Of a DNA stretch of 64,000 bases, positions 45,854-57,977 are shown piece after piece (positions within the stretch are counted from its first letter, which is position 1; each line of letters opens with the position of its first letter). Both the position numbers and the translations under genes were made by a program. This stretch comes from Acanthopagrus latus (taxonomy: Eukaryota > Chordata > Actinopteri > Spariformes > Sparidae): the NCBI RefSeq assembly GCF_904848185.1, contig NC_051041.1:12857272-12921271 (forward strand). Direction: 5' to 3'. The notes under the pieces are model-generated. The model ran no database searches and was not told where the DNA came from. It saw only the letters and a program-made list of their open reading frames with translations.

Positions 45854-46844
45854 GTGGGTGGTAGTGGAGGTAAAGGTTAGGGGTTGCACATGCACAAGCA
45901 TTGGCAGGACAGTAATTGCCCAATGGTATTTGTGTTTTTATTCAGTTTGAGTTTAATTCCAGCCTTATTTTCTGAATTGAAAATATTAAATTTGAGTATT
46001 TAAAGTACACTGAGCCACTGACTGGGTTTAAATACACTAGAAAGATACATTAACGTCCAAAAGTGATGCATTCAGCACAGGAGAATTTCAATAATTGTGT
46101 GAACTGTGTGAACAGAGAGAAGTAATTATTTCTCACGTTCTCTTTTCTTGATGATCATGACATACCATCGTCATGAGCTCGACACATCGGCTTTGTATTC
46201 TGTGATAATGTAAGACTGTCAGACTGTGAGAAAAGATTCAGATATGTCATTGATTAGAGAAGGTAATTATCTCAAGTTTTGACATCTTGGAATTTCCAGA
46301 CTCTTTCCATACTTTTTTTTCATCTTCATAAAATAACAGTATTGTATTCTCAAGATAACAAGCTTGTTACTTTGTGATAACAAATTATCTTTCACATGAT
46401 GATGAGGTGAGAGTAAGCATTTATTTATTCTTTAGTTCGTCCATTTCAGACAGATGGTTCCTTATCACTTATATAATTAATATTACATGGATCTGCCCAG
46501 ACAAATAGTTCTTGAGTAAAAATGTCAAAGTATCTGATGTTAAACAAATGTAAGTATCAATAGCACAAGTAAAAGGAAATTATACATATATTAACATTAC
46601 TGTATATTGTAACTGTATACTATGAGTCAATCAATTATCGACCTGGCCTTATGTTAGATCACATATTTAGCATTTTTCAGATGAGCAGATTACATTTGAA
46701 TACTATTAAAATGAATACATTAAGAAATGCATGTCTTTGACTCTGATGCAGCACGCCTTCTCCAAAATTACTACAAAACTAAAGTTATCAAATAAAAATA
46801 GTGAAGCAAGGGATCATTTGCCTACAGTTTTTTTTAGCATGAAG
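45850..46844. other. AT-rich non-genic sequence
   Basis: No gene seen. Parts of about 46490-46600 (AGTACAA/AAGTAA words) may be further relics of the repeat at 46845-46925. Confidence 0.4.
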
Positions 46845-46925
46845 TTGCAGAAAATGGAAATAGTACAACTACTTGAAATTTGTACTTGAGTGCTATACTT
46901 GAGTTAATGTGCTCGGTTACATTCA
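46845..46925 (-). repeat. dispersed repeat, GTAACTAAGTACATTTACTCAAGTA type
   Basis: Reversed, the sequence begins GTAACCGAGCACATTAACTC and continues AAGTATAGCACTCAAGTAC to ACTATTTCCATTTTCTGC. It matches, with scattered changes, a short repeat I remember as very common in fish, and the fragment at 2385-2412. It may continue upstream. Confidence 0.5.
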
Positions 46926-47599
46926 TCATCACCACACATCTGTTATTAAGATTACATAAATTATTAAATCCTAATAACGGATGAGCAGTATCTCATTGTT
47001 ATTTATCTTCTCTTATCACATATGCTCGGTAAGGAGGTAATCCAAAAGTAACAGAAAGTAATCACGTTACTTTAATATAGTGATACTTGGTTTAGGCTTC
47101 TGACCAAATTTCCTAAGTGGTCATTAATAACTGTATCAGATTACATTTTAAAACTAACCTTCCCAAACCTGGGAATAACCAAATGCTCAGACTGTGACCC
47201 CAGACTGTGAAATCACTGAAAGCTGTCCTCGAGCAGAGAAGACGTCAGGGCCACCGAAAAGACAAAAAAACATTCATCTTGTGTTTTTGTCCAAAGCACA
47301 CTGAGAACTGTGAGAACCACGTACCACACAGTGAGCGGACCTTCACAGTGAAGCCTTTGGACTCGGCCGACTGTAATTATTCTCCTGTTGGCCTCTCGCT
47401 GTGCATGACTAACGCAGAGGGGTCAGTGGCAGCTGTAATTATTATGCCTCGGCCCTTTGTTCTCAGTACCATTTAAGATCATTATTGTTACTTTCTGTGG
47501 GGGGAATTGTTCCCATCTCAATGTCTACCTGCACAGTAAGATTACATTGCATTACACTTTACACAAGATTACATGTTGCATGTGAGTGATGACATAAAA
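46926..47599. other. non-genic sequence
   Basis: No gene seen. About 47370-47480 (GTAATTATTATGCCTCGGCC and flanks) is repeat-free and could be regulatory. No stronger support. Confidence 0.35.
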
Positions 47600-47815
47600 A
47601 AACATGGGGTCAGATTCATTTCTCATATATGTATATATTACACACAAATACATATTACACACACACATATATACACATCATTGAAAATACATATATAAAA
47701 CAGTAATATGTTTAAAAAAATTTAAATTATATATATATATGTATATATAATTAACATAATTAATTCAAGTATTTCATATTGGATCTAGAACTTTACTTTT
47801 TTTTTTTTTTTTTTA
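47600..47815. repeat. AT-rich low-complexity tract
   Basis: ATATAT, ACACAC and TATATGTA words, ending with a T18 run at about 47796-47813. Confidence 0.8.
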
Positions 47816-48450
47816 AGATAATTTCTTACATCGTGGTCAAATTCATGTTTGTTTACATTTCTGCTTCGAGCATGACTAAATGAGCCTCCGTTTTGGTTAA
47901 CTGGGCTGAAAACATTCCCCATTAAGGTAAACAAGATTGTACTTTCTCCTATCTCCCACATGACTCTGCCCCTAACCAAATTAAGACACTCATTTGCATA
48001 AGCGAGATGGATGAGATAGGAGGAAAATACTTTGCTCTCTGGAAAATAAGTGCACTGTTAGACGGAGTGGGAATCTCAGATGAGACGTCGCAGTCTATTA
48101 GCGCGGCCATGCTTCATCATTTTTTCATACGACGTATTGCTGTAATAACTTTTAAGTGTTGGGCGCTTATGATAAAAAGCTCCGACTGTCGAAAAAGGCG
48201 GAGAGCGCAATTGTGAAATGCGAGTTAGGAGTGTGCATTTTGTTTCATAATGGATTGTTCGCGAATGGACCGCAGCCGTATGCAGCACTTTTCTTTCCCT
48301 GCATAATCGCATTCCCCACATTTAAATACTGTAGTAATTACATATGTATGAATAATGCATTTGCTAATTTTCCTCTTACCTTAATGTAGATCTACAGAGT
48401 TCTAATGCACCCACAATACCGAATAACATGTACGTATTTTATAACAACAT
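47816..48450. promoter_or_regulatory. candidate noncoding block with octamer
   Basis: Perfect octamer ATTTGCAT at 47992-47999. Further on, GAATAATGCATTTGCTAATT near 48349-48368 combines Oct/homeodomain-like words. The segment 47985-48410 lacks obvious repeats. Frames here are short and do not look coding. Candidate only. Confidence 0.22.
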
Positions 48451-49342
48451 CACACATTATTCATTTGTTTGGTTTGTACGCAGCATACCTTATACTACGA
48501 TGTTGACCGTGAGACTCTTCTGCCTCCCCTATGTCCTCAACAAACCCGCTCAGTGAATGGAGCAGCCAGACACCCAGTAAGGTTTGTTTGTGTACTAAAA
48601 ACAGCACCACAATTTACTGCAATCAGACACTGTGTATAGGCCGGGGCACCTGGGGCGCACTGTGTGCGCTCCTACCCTGTGGTGAAATTGCTGTCAACAC
48701 TTTTCCCCCTCCTTTCAGCGACCGCGGTTCTGTGGTAAGACAGCCCTGCTCTGTCCACTATCCACCCCTCCCCCACTGAGCCGAAACACCACGGCACATT
48801 CGCAACTCCACATTTACTACCTTTGGCTCGTCCAACGCACACGGAGAAAATGGTTGTTGTTTTCTGTATATTTTGCGTCTCCCTCCTCACCCCGTTCGCC
48901 TCTCGTTTCGGTGTTTATCGCTCGCACTTGGTTGGACTTTCACTGCACAAAACCAGGGAGTCCGGGAGCAAATTGGTTTTACAGCTTTCTTTGGTTTGCA
49001 GGCGAAAATTACGCCCGAGCGTCTCTGTGAATGTGAAATATGATTTCCTTGTTATCGTCCGCGCTGCTGCAGAATGAAAAGTGCTACTTTACTTTTACGG
49101 CTGACAACATTAATATGATGAAGGAAAACAAATGTTTGGAGATGTCTGGCATGTAAATCAAATTAAATCAGTGTTTTGACCACAGTAATATACAGCTTGT
49201 TTGCATCGTTCTGCACTGTATTCTGAAGAGACAATTAATTTGCTGCTAACTTTGACTGAACAACCTGTGCGATCCTGCGGCTTTGACATGTGTGAGTGAC
49301 TCATTGACTCAGACCATTAGTGAGATAATGTAGACAGTTGCC

Positions 49343-49344
<2 letters not shown>
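48451..49344. other. non-genic sequence
   Basis: No gene seen. Confidence 0.4.
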
Positions 49345-49381
<37 letters not shown>

Positions 49382-49421
49382 TGGCTAGAGAGAGAGACAG
49401 TGTGAGAGAGAGAGAGAGAGA
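49345..49421 (+). repeat. (GA)n microsatellite, two blocks
   Basis: GA at 49345-49377 and 49387-49421, separated by GGATGGCTAG. Confidence 0.95.
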
Positions 49422-49867
49422 TCCCCACTTTGCATAACCCCCTGGGGAGAGTGAAGAAGTGGTGTTATGAATAATGCATTAACGCTTAATTTATGGCCAA
49501 ACTTTAAATAGCGCTGAAACACAGGAGACGCTGCTGTATGAAAATCCATCTTGTTACATTATTTGCTTAGCAAGTGTGCTTTGAAACGCACGATCTAAGG
49601 CAATGTAATTAAACAATATCCTGACAGTGATAAACAGATCCCATCTTCTGCGTGTGTCCTGTTTTGACAGCTCGTAACTGAGATATGTTTTTTGTTTGTT
49701 ATTCCTGCATTTCATTTTGTTTCTTATACACCAGCACGTGCGCACACACACTAATTTGTTCAATACAACATCCAGTGCAGACTGCAGAGGAGCTGTGTTT
49801 ACATGGAACGTAATATTCCACTAATAATCAGAGCAAATGCTCAACCAGAGTTAAAATGCCCGAAGTG
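49422..49867. other. non-genic sequence
   Basis: No gene seen. AT-rich words such as AATAATGCATTAACGCTTAA near 49470-49490 resemble homeodomain sites. Confidence 0.35.
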
Positions 49868-49913
49868 AATTGAAAGAGAATGATCAGATCCAGATCTGGA
49901 TTCATTTTCAATT
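49868..49913. repeat. imperfect hairpin centred on a 14-bp palindrome
   Basis: ATCCAGATCTGGAT at 49888-49901 is a perfect palindrome. The outer words AATTGAAA (49868-49875) and TTTCAATT (49906-49913) are also exact reverse complements, so 46 bases can fold with a small internal bulge. Confidence 0.65.
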
Positions 49914-52074
49914 AGAACGGGGGGTTCCTCTGTGACTGGAGCACAGAAAAATGTATCTGTCACCCATAAAGTAGGTAAAGATGGTTGATCACCTCTTTGG
50001 TTGGAGGCCCGATACAAAAAGTTGTTTGAAAAGATGAACCAAACTGGAAATCCACTGAATCGCTGACCAAATCGCTGATAAGCTAACGCTAACTAATGTC
50101 ACAGTGCTAAGCTAAGGTGAGCTCAGTGAAAAGTGCATTGTGGGCTAGAATGACAGTCTCTCTTTATTAAAGGATGGACATAACAAAATCAATAACGGCC
50201 ATAAGATGGGTGCTTTTAAATCCAGCGCATTGAAAAAGGCAGCTAATAAATCACAATACATGGCATATAATGGCAAATTATGACGGGGATGTGTGCATAA
50301 CATGACTCAGTACCATATAGGTGGTCATATAGCTGTACTTTTAGTACGGAAAATCGATACCGAGCCATTGACCTGCTAACTCAAGTTCATGATTCACGCC
50401 GCCATCGTCTGACTAACTTGTCAGCTCGCTGTAACTTTTCACACTGGAGGCTGTGCAGCACACAGAAACTGAAATGTGATATGCAATGCGTAAAAAAAAA
50501 AAAAAAAACAGCAACAGGGAGCTGATTGCAGTCTGTGCAGCCTACCTTCACCCATCCACTGCTCCTCTCCTCCATGGTAATGAGGCGATGAATGGCAGCA
50601 TGTCTACAGGCAGGGGAAGCAGACGCGCCATGCAGCTGTGGACTCCTACGCATGAGACAAGCACGTTTCTCCCCATCTCCTCTGGCTCCCACCTGAGGGC
50701 CTGGTACTTAAATGGCAGAGGGGTGGAGGTGGGTAGGATGGATTGGCGGAGGCTCTGATATCCTACGGTGGCGGCAGGAAGCAGGAGAGAGGAAGGAGGA
50801 GGGGGGAGTCGTGACCCGGGCGAGGGAGATAATGTGTTATTGTCTCGGATTCTTTTGTCTTTCGATGTATGCTCCGCGTTCCATAACGCCTGCTTGCATT
50901 TTTCTTTTATTTTTGTCTTTAATGTATGTGCATGTTTGTGTAGAGGAGCGCAAGGAAAGGTAGACACCCCGCCAACAAACCAGCATTCTGTTCCTTAATA
51001 AGACAGCGTGGTCTTATTTGCCTTACACTTCATCCAATTAAAATGATGGATGCTGTCAGAACTTCAATTAAATTCAGAGTCAAGAAGAGCCGCGCTGAGT
51101 GGAGGAAAGTTACAGTCCTTTACCTTGCTGTCATTTGTCATCACATCAGGCTCTCGGCAATCTGTTTTAATTGTTTGATATAGTGGCAAAGTGCTTCGCG
51201 TTCAACCTTCTGGAGTGGTTTACCTGGAATGTGATTTTGATCCTCCACCTCAAACGATGAATCTTGAGTCTCATCATCATGCTTGAGCACTGAGTGGAGT
51301 GCGTGAGGGTACCTTGTGCTCCAGCCGCCTTGCCACGCAGCAGGGATCCTGTGACTGTCCTTTTGTACTTGCGCGGTTAGATGGAGAATGAAAGGATCCG
51401 TGTACTGGTGTGATACTACTACCAGGCTTTATCCTGCAGGAGAAAAAAAAGGAAAATTGCTTTGATTGGACAGAGAAGGCCCAGACAGAGACAAAAGAGT
51501 GATGGTACGAATGATTTAACAAAAAGACTTTTAACTCATTTCTGATAATCTTTCCCACAGTATTTAAAATGACATTTTTGCTATCATCATACCATAATAA
51601 CATTATTATTATCATATCACATTGACATCACATGTGCATGAGCTGGCTGTAATATCGGGAGGCGGGGAGGTTGATGTTGGTGTTACAGCTGGACGAAATG
51701 GTTGCCGAGCCAGAGAGCACTGTTCGATACAACCCGTCCTTATAAATAAATAATCATGTAGGCCAACTATGAAAGTAGCTTATTCCAACTCATAACCCTA
51801 AGTAGTTGGGGGTTTTTTTCCTAAACCTTAGCAAACCGTGAGTGTACAATGAAGTTCTGGTGCACCTGTCGCTGGTACGCTGCAGTGGTCATCATGTTTT
51901 GGGAATGGTGGTATATGTAATTTTGGGTGTCACTGGCAATCGACCTCTTCATTTTGGTTTGAGGATGTGTTGGTTCACGACAGGTGTCACGACTTTTTTA
52001 ACCAGATTTTTTTCGACCCTGCTTGAGGCAATGGAACCAGGTAAGCCGAAAAATCTCTCTTTTCCTTATCCCAA
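49914..52074. other. non-genic sequence, 2.2 kb
   Basis: No gene seen. A16 run near 50493-50508, a GC/GA-rich stretch near 50707-50830, and CCTAAACCTTAG near 51821-51832 related to the GGTTAGGTTTAGG word family on the other strand. Confidence 0.4.
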
Positions 52075-52235
52075 CCACATTTTGGTTTTGGTGCGCCTTA
52101 ATGCGACTACACTGTCAGCACAGCATTGTCACAAAATCTAATTGAAAATTTCAATTTTAGGAAAGACGAGGTTGCAACTTTATAAAACTGCCAACTTTTC
52201 TCCTGGCAGTGGGGTTGTAATAGTGGTACAGCAAG
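52075..52235 (+). repeat. dispersed repeat, copy A of a local pair
   Basis: Shares ordered blocks with 52965-53160: TTTGGTGC, a CAGCACAGCATT-type block, AATTGAAAATT, then TGCCAACTTTTCTCCTGGC and GGGGTTGTAA (copy B has TGCCAACATTTATCCGGGC and TGGGTTTGTAA). Diverged, same orientation, about 0.9 kb apart. Confidence 0.5.
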
Positions 52236-52964
52236 TGGAGTGACAGATGTGTGTGAGAGATGGCTTGACGGCCGGTCTGTAGGCCAAGTCCAGATTTATC
52301 AGGAACTAAAGAAGTAGACCTAACAACAAATCTGTGACAAAGAAACCCAAGTTCAAAAGCTCTGCCTGTGTAAAACGAGTGAAATCCAGTCCAGGCATAA
52401 AGGCTTTTATAATCAATGTACGTTCAGACAAAACTCACAGAGCAGTTATTATTATTGATTCGCTCTGCGCCTCATTCTTTCTGACATCAAACTCCAGACG
52501 TGCACTGTATCACGCTGGTTCGGTTTTGAATGGATAGCGTGTTGCATCTCTCAAACGTCTTCCTCCCGAATGAGAAAGTTTCTCTCAACACTCTTACCAC
52601 AGTTGATAGCTCTGCTCCCGGAACATTGTACAGAGATCAAAAGTGTATCAATCAGCATTCTGGCATCGTCTCCTAGTCTTGCTCCTGCAGTGAGAGGATG
52701 TCTGTGGAGGTTATTCTCGTCTTGCCCTTTCTAACCCCGGGAGGATCTCACTATTCCATTTGTTTTTGCCAGCTTGATCAACTCAACAGCATCGGCTAAT
52801 ATGCAAGTCGACGTCTAGGGCACAAGCCGCCTCGAGACAAAGGGAAAAGTTTTTTGGCAATGAAAACTGGTTGGGTTGAATACTGTTCTTAATCAAATTT
52901 TTAACGAGACGTCATCATGTTTTTCAGCCTTGTTTGTAGTTACAAAATACATTTTTTTAAAGCA
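52236..52964. other. non-genic sequence
   Basis: No gene seen between the two repeat copies. Confidence 0.35.
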
Positions 52965-53160
52965 AAACATGAGCTTTACCTAATCTTGACCATGTGATGT
53001 TTGTGCCCTAACCTAACCAGACCATAAGCACCACATTCTGATAACTTACAATTGAAAATTGTACCAGAAGAAAGATGCCAAATAAGAAAGGCAACTTTTC
53101 AGTAAATCCGGTGTACATTGCCAACATTTATCCGGGCGATTGGGTTTGTAAAATGTACCT
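52965..53160 (+). repeat. dispersed repeat, copy B of a local pair
   Basis: TTTACCTAATCTTGACCATG then TGCCCTAACCTAACCAGACC resembles a teleost repeat I remember (ACCTAACCTTGACCATGTGG...CCTAAACCTAACC). It continues into blocks shared with copy A. Confidence 0.5.
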
Positions 53161-54299
53161 GTATATATTTATTTTGCAGGGAGTATTGACATAAAAAAAC
53201 GAGGGATGAGATGCACGTTCTGAGGACAAACGCTGCATAATCAGTACAACAGGGAGTGATAGGATGACAAGCAAATCAAAGGAACAGATGGAAATCTCAC
53301 CAGTTCAACAATGAATACATTGATAACAGCAGCGCATGACAAACCTGTCCATCAGCACAAGAAAGTCTTACAAGTCCTCTTTCAGGTAAATAATGCATCA
53401 AAAGATACGCCCACCATAAATCAAACATCTCTGGATTCATCATATTTAATACGCAGCTCTTTTTTCCGCCCCTCTGTCTCCCAGTGATGCATTAAAAACA
53501 CTAGATTCTCTGAGGGGAAACCTGTGATCTCAAAGAAATATTTATTTTCTCACGCTGTGAAGCAGTTCATCTGAGATGCTTCAGAAAATTGCTCCTATTC
53601 CCGCTTAGTGAAAACCGTCTTAAAGACTGCATACAGCTTTGCTGCCTTTGAAAATGTATCCCCTGCGGGCTTTTTGGCCACTCCTAAATCCCTTAGTTAC
53701 TTTCATTGTTTGTGTTGGTGTTAATATTTCATAAGGACGTTTCAATATTTATTCATCTTTTTTTCTCCACGTAGATAACCGTCTCACTAACTCCCTTGTA
53801 TCATACATTTTAATGCACTGAGTGATCGCGTCCCGCAAGCGGTGTGTGCAGGTTTTTCTACCCCTCCCTCCATAGTACAAGCATCTTCATTAATAAAACA
53901 TCCTGGATGCCTGTGCCAAGAATCACTAGTGTACAATATGGCTGGCATAAAAGCTCCCATCCATTCAAACGAAAATGTCATTCATCCTCTGGCATTGTGA
54001 TCAAACACTCAAAAATGCAAATGTTGTACTGAAAATGTTGTGTTGCGCATAAAAAGATCACCAGGCACATTTTTTTGTATTGTAAAGTGTTTTAAAGATA
54101 ATGAAAGAGTTTCTGAATTAGATTTGAAGAAGATGATGTAAATTATGAAATTGAGGATATTGCATATTATTTCATTGAAAGTGCTGATGCATTAATGTTT
54201 ACCATTTAGCTTGTTGAGATACTTTATAAGGTCATTTTAAAAATATATATTTTTTATGGGCAATTGAGGACAGTGAAAATATCTGATGTATGTCCTCCT
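53161..54299. other. AT-rich non-genic sequence
   Basis: No gene seen. Confidence 0.4.
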
Positions 54300-54305
54300 G
54301 ACAAA

Positions 54306-54420
54306 TGAGTCCAATGTTCCCTGTTCTTTTAGCTCTGATTTTGGTCCCCACCAACCTATGAAGGAATTCTGGCCCCTTAGCAACTAAATTGTCCATTATG
54401 TTCCACGGTTACCTACAGGT
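54306..54420 (+). repeat. dispersed repeat, copy A (CTGTTCTTTTAGCTCTG type)
   Basis: TCCAATGTTCCCTGTTCTTT, AGCTCTGATTTTGGTCCCCA and CTTAGCAACTAAATTGTCC match 54955-55080 block by block (TCCAACATTCAGTGTTCTTT, ACCTCTGTTTTTGGTCTCCA, CATCAGCCAAATGCTCC) at roughly three-quarters identity by eye. Confidence 0.6.
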
Positions 54421-54484
54421 TCAGTGGCTTAGTTCCAAAACAATAACATTGTGGCCCAGAAAACTACCAGAATTAGGAGGTAGG

Positions 54485-54685
54485 AAGCCACTGGGTCGAA
54501 TCCTCAGCTGCATGTCAATGTGTCCGTGTGCAAGATACTGAACCCCAGCTTGCTCCTGATGAGCAGTTGGCACCTTGCATGGCAGCCTCTGCCATCAATG
54601 TGTGAATGGGTGAATGTGACAAGTTTTGTAAGGGGCTCTAAGCTGTCAGTAGACTGGAAAAGTGCTACAGAAATGCAAGTCTGTT
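54485..54685 (+). mobile_element. SINE-like short dispersed element
   Basis: GGGTCGAATCC at 54493-54503 resembles the tRNA-type pol III B box GGTTCGANTCC. The following GCATGTCAATGTGTCC, CAAGATACTGAACCCC, GATGAGCAGTTGGCACCTTG, GTGAATGGGTGAATGTGAC and AAAAGTGCTACAGAAATGCA blocks are, from memory, the body of a very abundant teleost repeat. A clear A box is not seen, so a tRNA origin is only suggested. Confidence 0.55.
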
Positions 54686-54799
54686 CAGCTGAAAGATGCT
54701 GAAAGATGTTGAGTGAGTGTTACATAACCTGAATATAACCTTAAAACATTACATTGTCCCATAATTGCACGCTACTTGTGTCTCTGTGACCCCTAGTTG

Positions 54800-54824
54800 C
54801 AGAAATTACACACTGTGCATTTAA
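54800..54824 (-). mobile_element. terminal fragment of a TTAA-type MITE
   Basis: Reversed, 54824 inward reads TTAAATGCACAGTGTGTAATT then TCTGCAACTAGGGG, which resembles the end of a common fish MITE (TTAAAGGTGCAGTGTGTAATT) in my memory. The matching other end was not found. Confidence 0.4.
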
Positions 54825-54942
54825 GGTGGAACTAATTTCAGCTACTTAAACAATATATGGGATTGTAATCATGTTTTGCAAGCTTAAAAATGCAACTATC
54901 CCAGAAATTAATTTTTTGGCTGCATGGAGTCAGGAACATCTC

Positions 54943-55080
54943 ATTTGTAGGTGTATCCAACATTCAGTGTTCTTTTACCTCTGTTTTTGGTCTCCACTAA
55001 AATCCTGAAGGGAAACATATGGCTCATCATCAGCCAAATGCTCCCCTATATTTGCCAGCTAGCTGCTAACTTTGTCACAG
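54943..55080 (+). repeat. dispersed repeat, copy B (CTGTTCTTTTAGCTCTG type)
   Basis: Direct-orientation relative of 54306-54420, extending further 3' to GCCAGCTAGCTGCTAACTTT. The GCTGGCTGGACC and GGGACTCAAACAGGGCAGC blocks to about 55290 may belong to the same repeat. Confidence 0.55.
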
Positions 55081-56167
55081 TTAATCGCAGAGCACATTCT
55101 CATCAAAATAAAAGCATGTTTTTGGAAAATAATTATCAGTTGCTTTTTCTTCCACCTGAACTTGTTTTCAACTTTACACGTGTTTCAGAAAAGATGCAAC
55201 ATGAAGTTGCTGGCTGGACCAGAAGTTCCCCGAGCGGGAGGCAGTTTGCTCGGGGCACAGCTGGGGGACTCAAACAGGGCAGCTACTTATTTGTTTGCAC
55301 ATACATAAGTCATCTCCTTCTCTTTCTTTCCTCTCTGTCATTCCCCTTCTCACATTGTCTTTTGCCATTTGTGCATCCCGCCATCACAGGAATTACTCAT
55401 GGTTATTAATTTCTGTAAAACACACCTGGCTGCTGGTAAATAAAACCACTATTCCCTGCTGTTAAAACACAACACAACCCAACAGACATCTACATCTTCA
55501 ATATTTTAGTTCCTCCCTTCATACATGGCTTGTTGGAGCTGAATTTTTCATATGTGCGCAAAAGCCTAGCAGTGTCTTACACAGGTTTGTCTGAGCACAG
55601 CCTGACTGCAGCTATAGCGGAACTCCGTATCATGTGATAAATCATTGAGCATTTCTAATATGGAAAAATAGTCTAAAAGTGGTCCCTAATGTACATCTGC
55701 TGTACATTTTTTTCCACAGGACTGAAGACGTAAGGAGAAATACCTGTGCTTTTCAATGAGTGGTTGTCAGCTTCACTTAAGAACCCCTTTGATCAGTATG
55801 CTTATTAAATCTTTTCAAGATATCCAGGTCATAATGACAGGCATATTGTTAAGAATTGATAATTTTAATACCTAAGCACTAGTCATGCAGGAAACACTTG
55901 ACATGAATGGAAACTGGAAAACTCAAAGTGAGGCTAATTGTGAATTATCTGGCTTGAGTGAAAAAAAAAAGCTGCTCTTGCATACTTAGGTTTAGATATA
56001 ACAAATTCTCTGAAATATCACCCACGTATTATGATAAACTTGAACTGGATTTTCTCCATCTAGTCTTTGTGGTACCTGATTTGAAGTCACATCAGCGCTT
56101 ATTTAAGACAAAACCACTGACAACTTTGTGGACCTAAAAAGGTGTTAAATCTTGATTAGAGTAGGAA
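55081..56167. other. non-genic sequence
   Basis: No gene seen. A10 run near 55961-55970. Confidence 0.4.
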
Positions 56168-56232
56168 CCAATAAAAAAAAAACAAAAAAACAAACAAACA
56201 AAAAAAACACACACACACACACACACACACAC
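56168..56232 (+). repeat. A-rich/(CAAA)n to (CA)n compound tract
   Basis: A runs broken by C pass into about 14 CA repeats. Confidence 0.93.
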
Positions 56233-56580
56233 ATAATGGTAGATGTAGGCTTACTGATCTGTGAAGTGAAATCTGGATTAGTGTGTTGAGTGTTTGGTCT
56301 GATGCCCATAAATATATGAGTTTTAATGTCTGATAGAAGCTAAAAACTAAAACTTAAAACTGAGACCTGCACGGAGTTCATCTTTACCCTCTCCTCCAGT
56401 GAGTTTTTGGTTTAACCGTTGAACATCATCTCCTGGATTTGTGTCCATCACTGAATGATTACGTCTCTAAAAGCAACACATTCTCAAACTAAACACCCGA
56501 ACAGGCTGATTGCTAGTAACTCCCAAAACAGCATATATCAGCATTCCCAATACAACATGAACTTAATTGTACTGTCACAG
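56233..56580. other. non-genic sequence
   Basis: Nothing recognised. Confidence 0.4.
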
Positions 56581-56717
56581 TTTGTTTAGGTTTAGGCACC
56601 AAAGAAAGTCTGTTAGGTTTAGGCACTGAAACTACTTGGTCAGGTTTATTCACCAATACTACATGGTTAGGTTTAGGCACTGAAACTACTAGGTTGGGTT
56701 TAGGCACTGAAACTATT
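56581..56717 (+). repeat. 27-bp minisatellite, five units
   Basis: Units at 56581-56610 (expanded), 56611-56636, 56637-56663, 56664-56690 and 56691-56717 share GGTTAGGTTTAGGCACTGAA and ACTACT. Since 27 is nine codons, the - strand shows a nine-residue Val-Ser-Val-Pro-Lys-Pro-Asn repeat, which I regard as a by-product. Related words occur at 35008, 51821 (reversed) and 53010 (reversed). Confidence 0.9.
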
Positions 56718-57977
56718 TGGTTCCACATTCAATCTGTATCTCCATTTTTCTGATTGGTATGGGCTGTCTAAAAGCGTCAAAACTTGGTTAGGTTATGTTC
56801 TGGAGTCTTGACGGCAAGAGACAGGACCTTGAACATGGCTGGAACTATACTTAGGCTGATATGTTTATCTCATCTAAAAAAAACCAAAAAAGACAAGCAC
56901 CATCCCCAAAGGTTTGTGCATATATTTAATGTTACCCAATACAAGTGTTTTAAGATAACACATAGTCCAAGCTGTACTTAATGTAGTCAGAATACCGTTA
57001 CATATACCATGATTCTATCTATTTTATCTAAATCTCTCTAATCTATATCTAATTACGAGTCTACGGTGGCAAGTGTCATGACACTGTCCCTGGAATTACC
57101 AATTCCTGAACAGCCCTCAGTGATAACCCCATTTAAAGTTTTAAGTGCTGCCAAGTAGACCACTTATGGTTCTCCCCCAAAGCTTTCATCGATTAAGAAT
57201 GGTTTATTAATTTTAGCGATGTTTCTTTGATAGAAATATCATTAGCTGGAAGTCATAAGCACGGGCATCCACTGTTGAGGGTGGGATATCCTCATTGGTT
57301 CCAGCTCAAACCCTCATTTTCTTGCACAGAAATACACTAATGTGTCATTTTATTAGAATGTAAAAAGACCTGCACACACATTATCTATTGTATGTATTGT
57401 TTTCTTGCAAGGCGATAAGTATTGGATGCTGTTATGGTTAGGAATCCGTGAATGTTGTACCTTGTCAATTTGTGCAGCAAGCACTAACTCGTACTGTTGT
57501 CATTAGTATCAGATAAACACTGACCTCCTCGATCTTTAAAAACTTTAGCAAACTGTAGTGTGAACATTCAAGGTGAAACAGAGTTTTCTGCAACATGTCA
57601 GAGAAGTTTGAAAAATCTCAGGGAAGGACAGACCCTCGGGGGCTGGCAGCAGCAGCGCTACCCTGCTGCCTCCTCCGAATAATCAGCCGGCAAGGGATTA
57701 TATCAGTCTGGTAAAAATTCTTATTCTTATATGTGTTGTTATTATTTTTATTTTATCTGACTTGTGTTCTCTCTTGAGATTGCAATCGCTTGCTTGGGAG
57801 AGTCTGGCCCAACCTGGCAGCACAAATATGTTACATAAACCAATAGACAAACCAGCAGACAAAGACGAGGGAGGAGAGAGGGAAGAGGGGAAAACGCCTG
57901 AAATCATCACTTGCACAAACAATGTCCTTAAAACCTATAAAGTAACAACATTTTCAGTAATTAGAACATCTTTGAAT
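56718..57977. other. non-genic sequence
   Basis: No gene seen. GGTTAGGTTATG at about 56787 is another relic of the minisatellite family. Confidence 0.4.

Noticed and set aside
54493..54503. tRNA gene
   Set aside because: Only a B-box-like word is present. No cloverleaf stems or A box at the proper spacing, so it is called SINE-like instead.
54951..55409. 152-codon + strand frame
   Set aside because: It overlaps a dispersed repeat that has a sister copy 640 bp upstream. Not a host gene.
56581..56717. Interstitial telomere repeat
   Set aside because: The unit contains TTAGGTTTAGG but the period is 27 bp and there is no run of TTAGGG.
56513..56728. Minus-strand repetitive Val-Pro-Lys-Pro protein
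   Set aside because: It is the translation of the 27-bp minisatellite, whose period happens to be a multiple of three.
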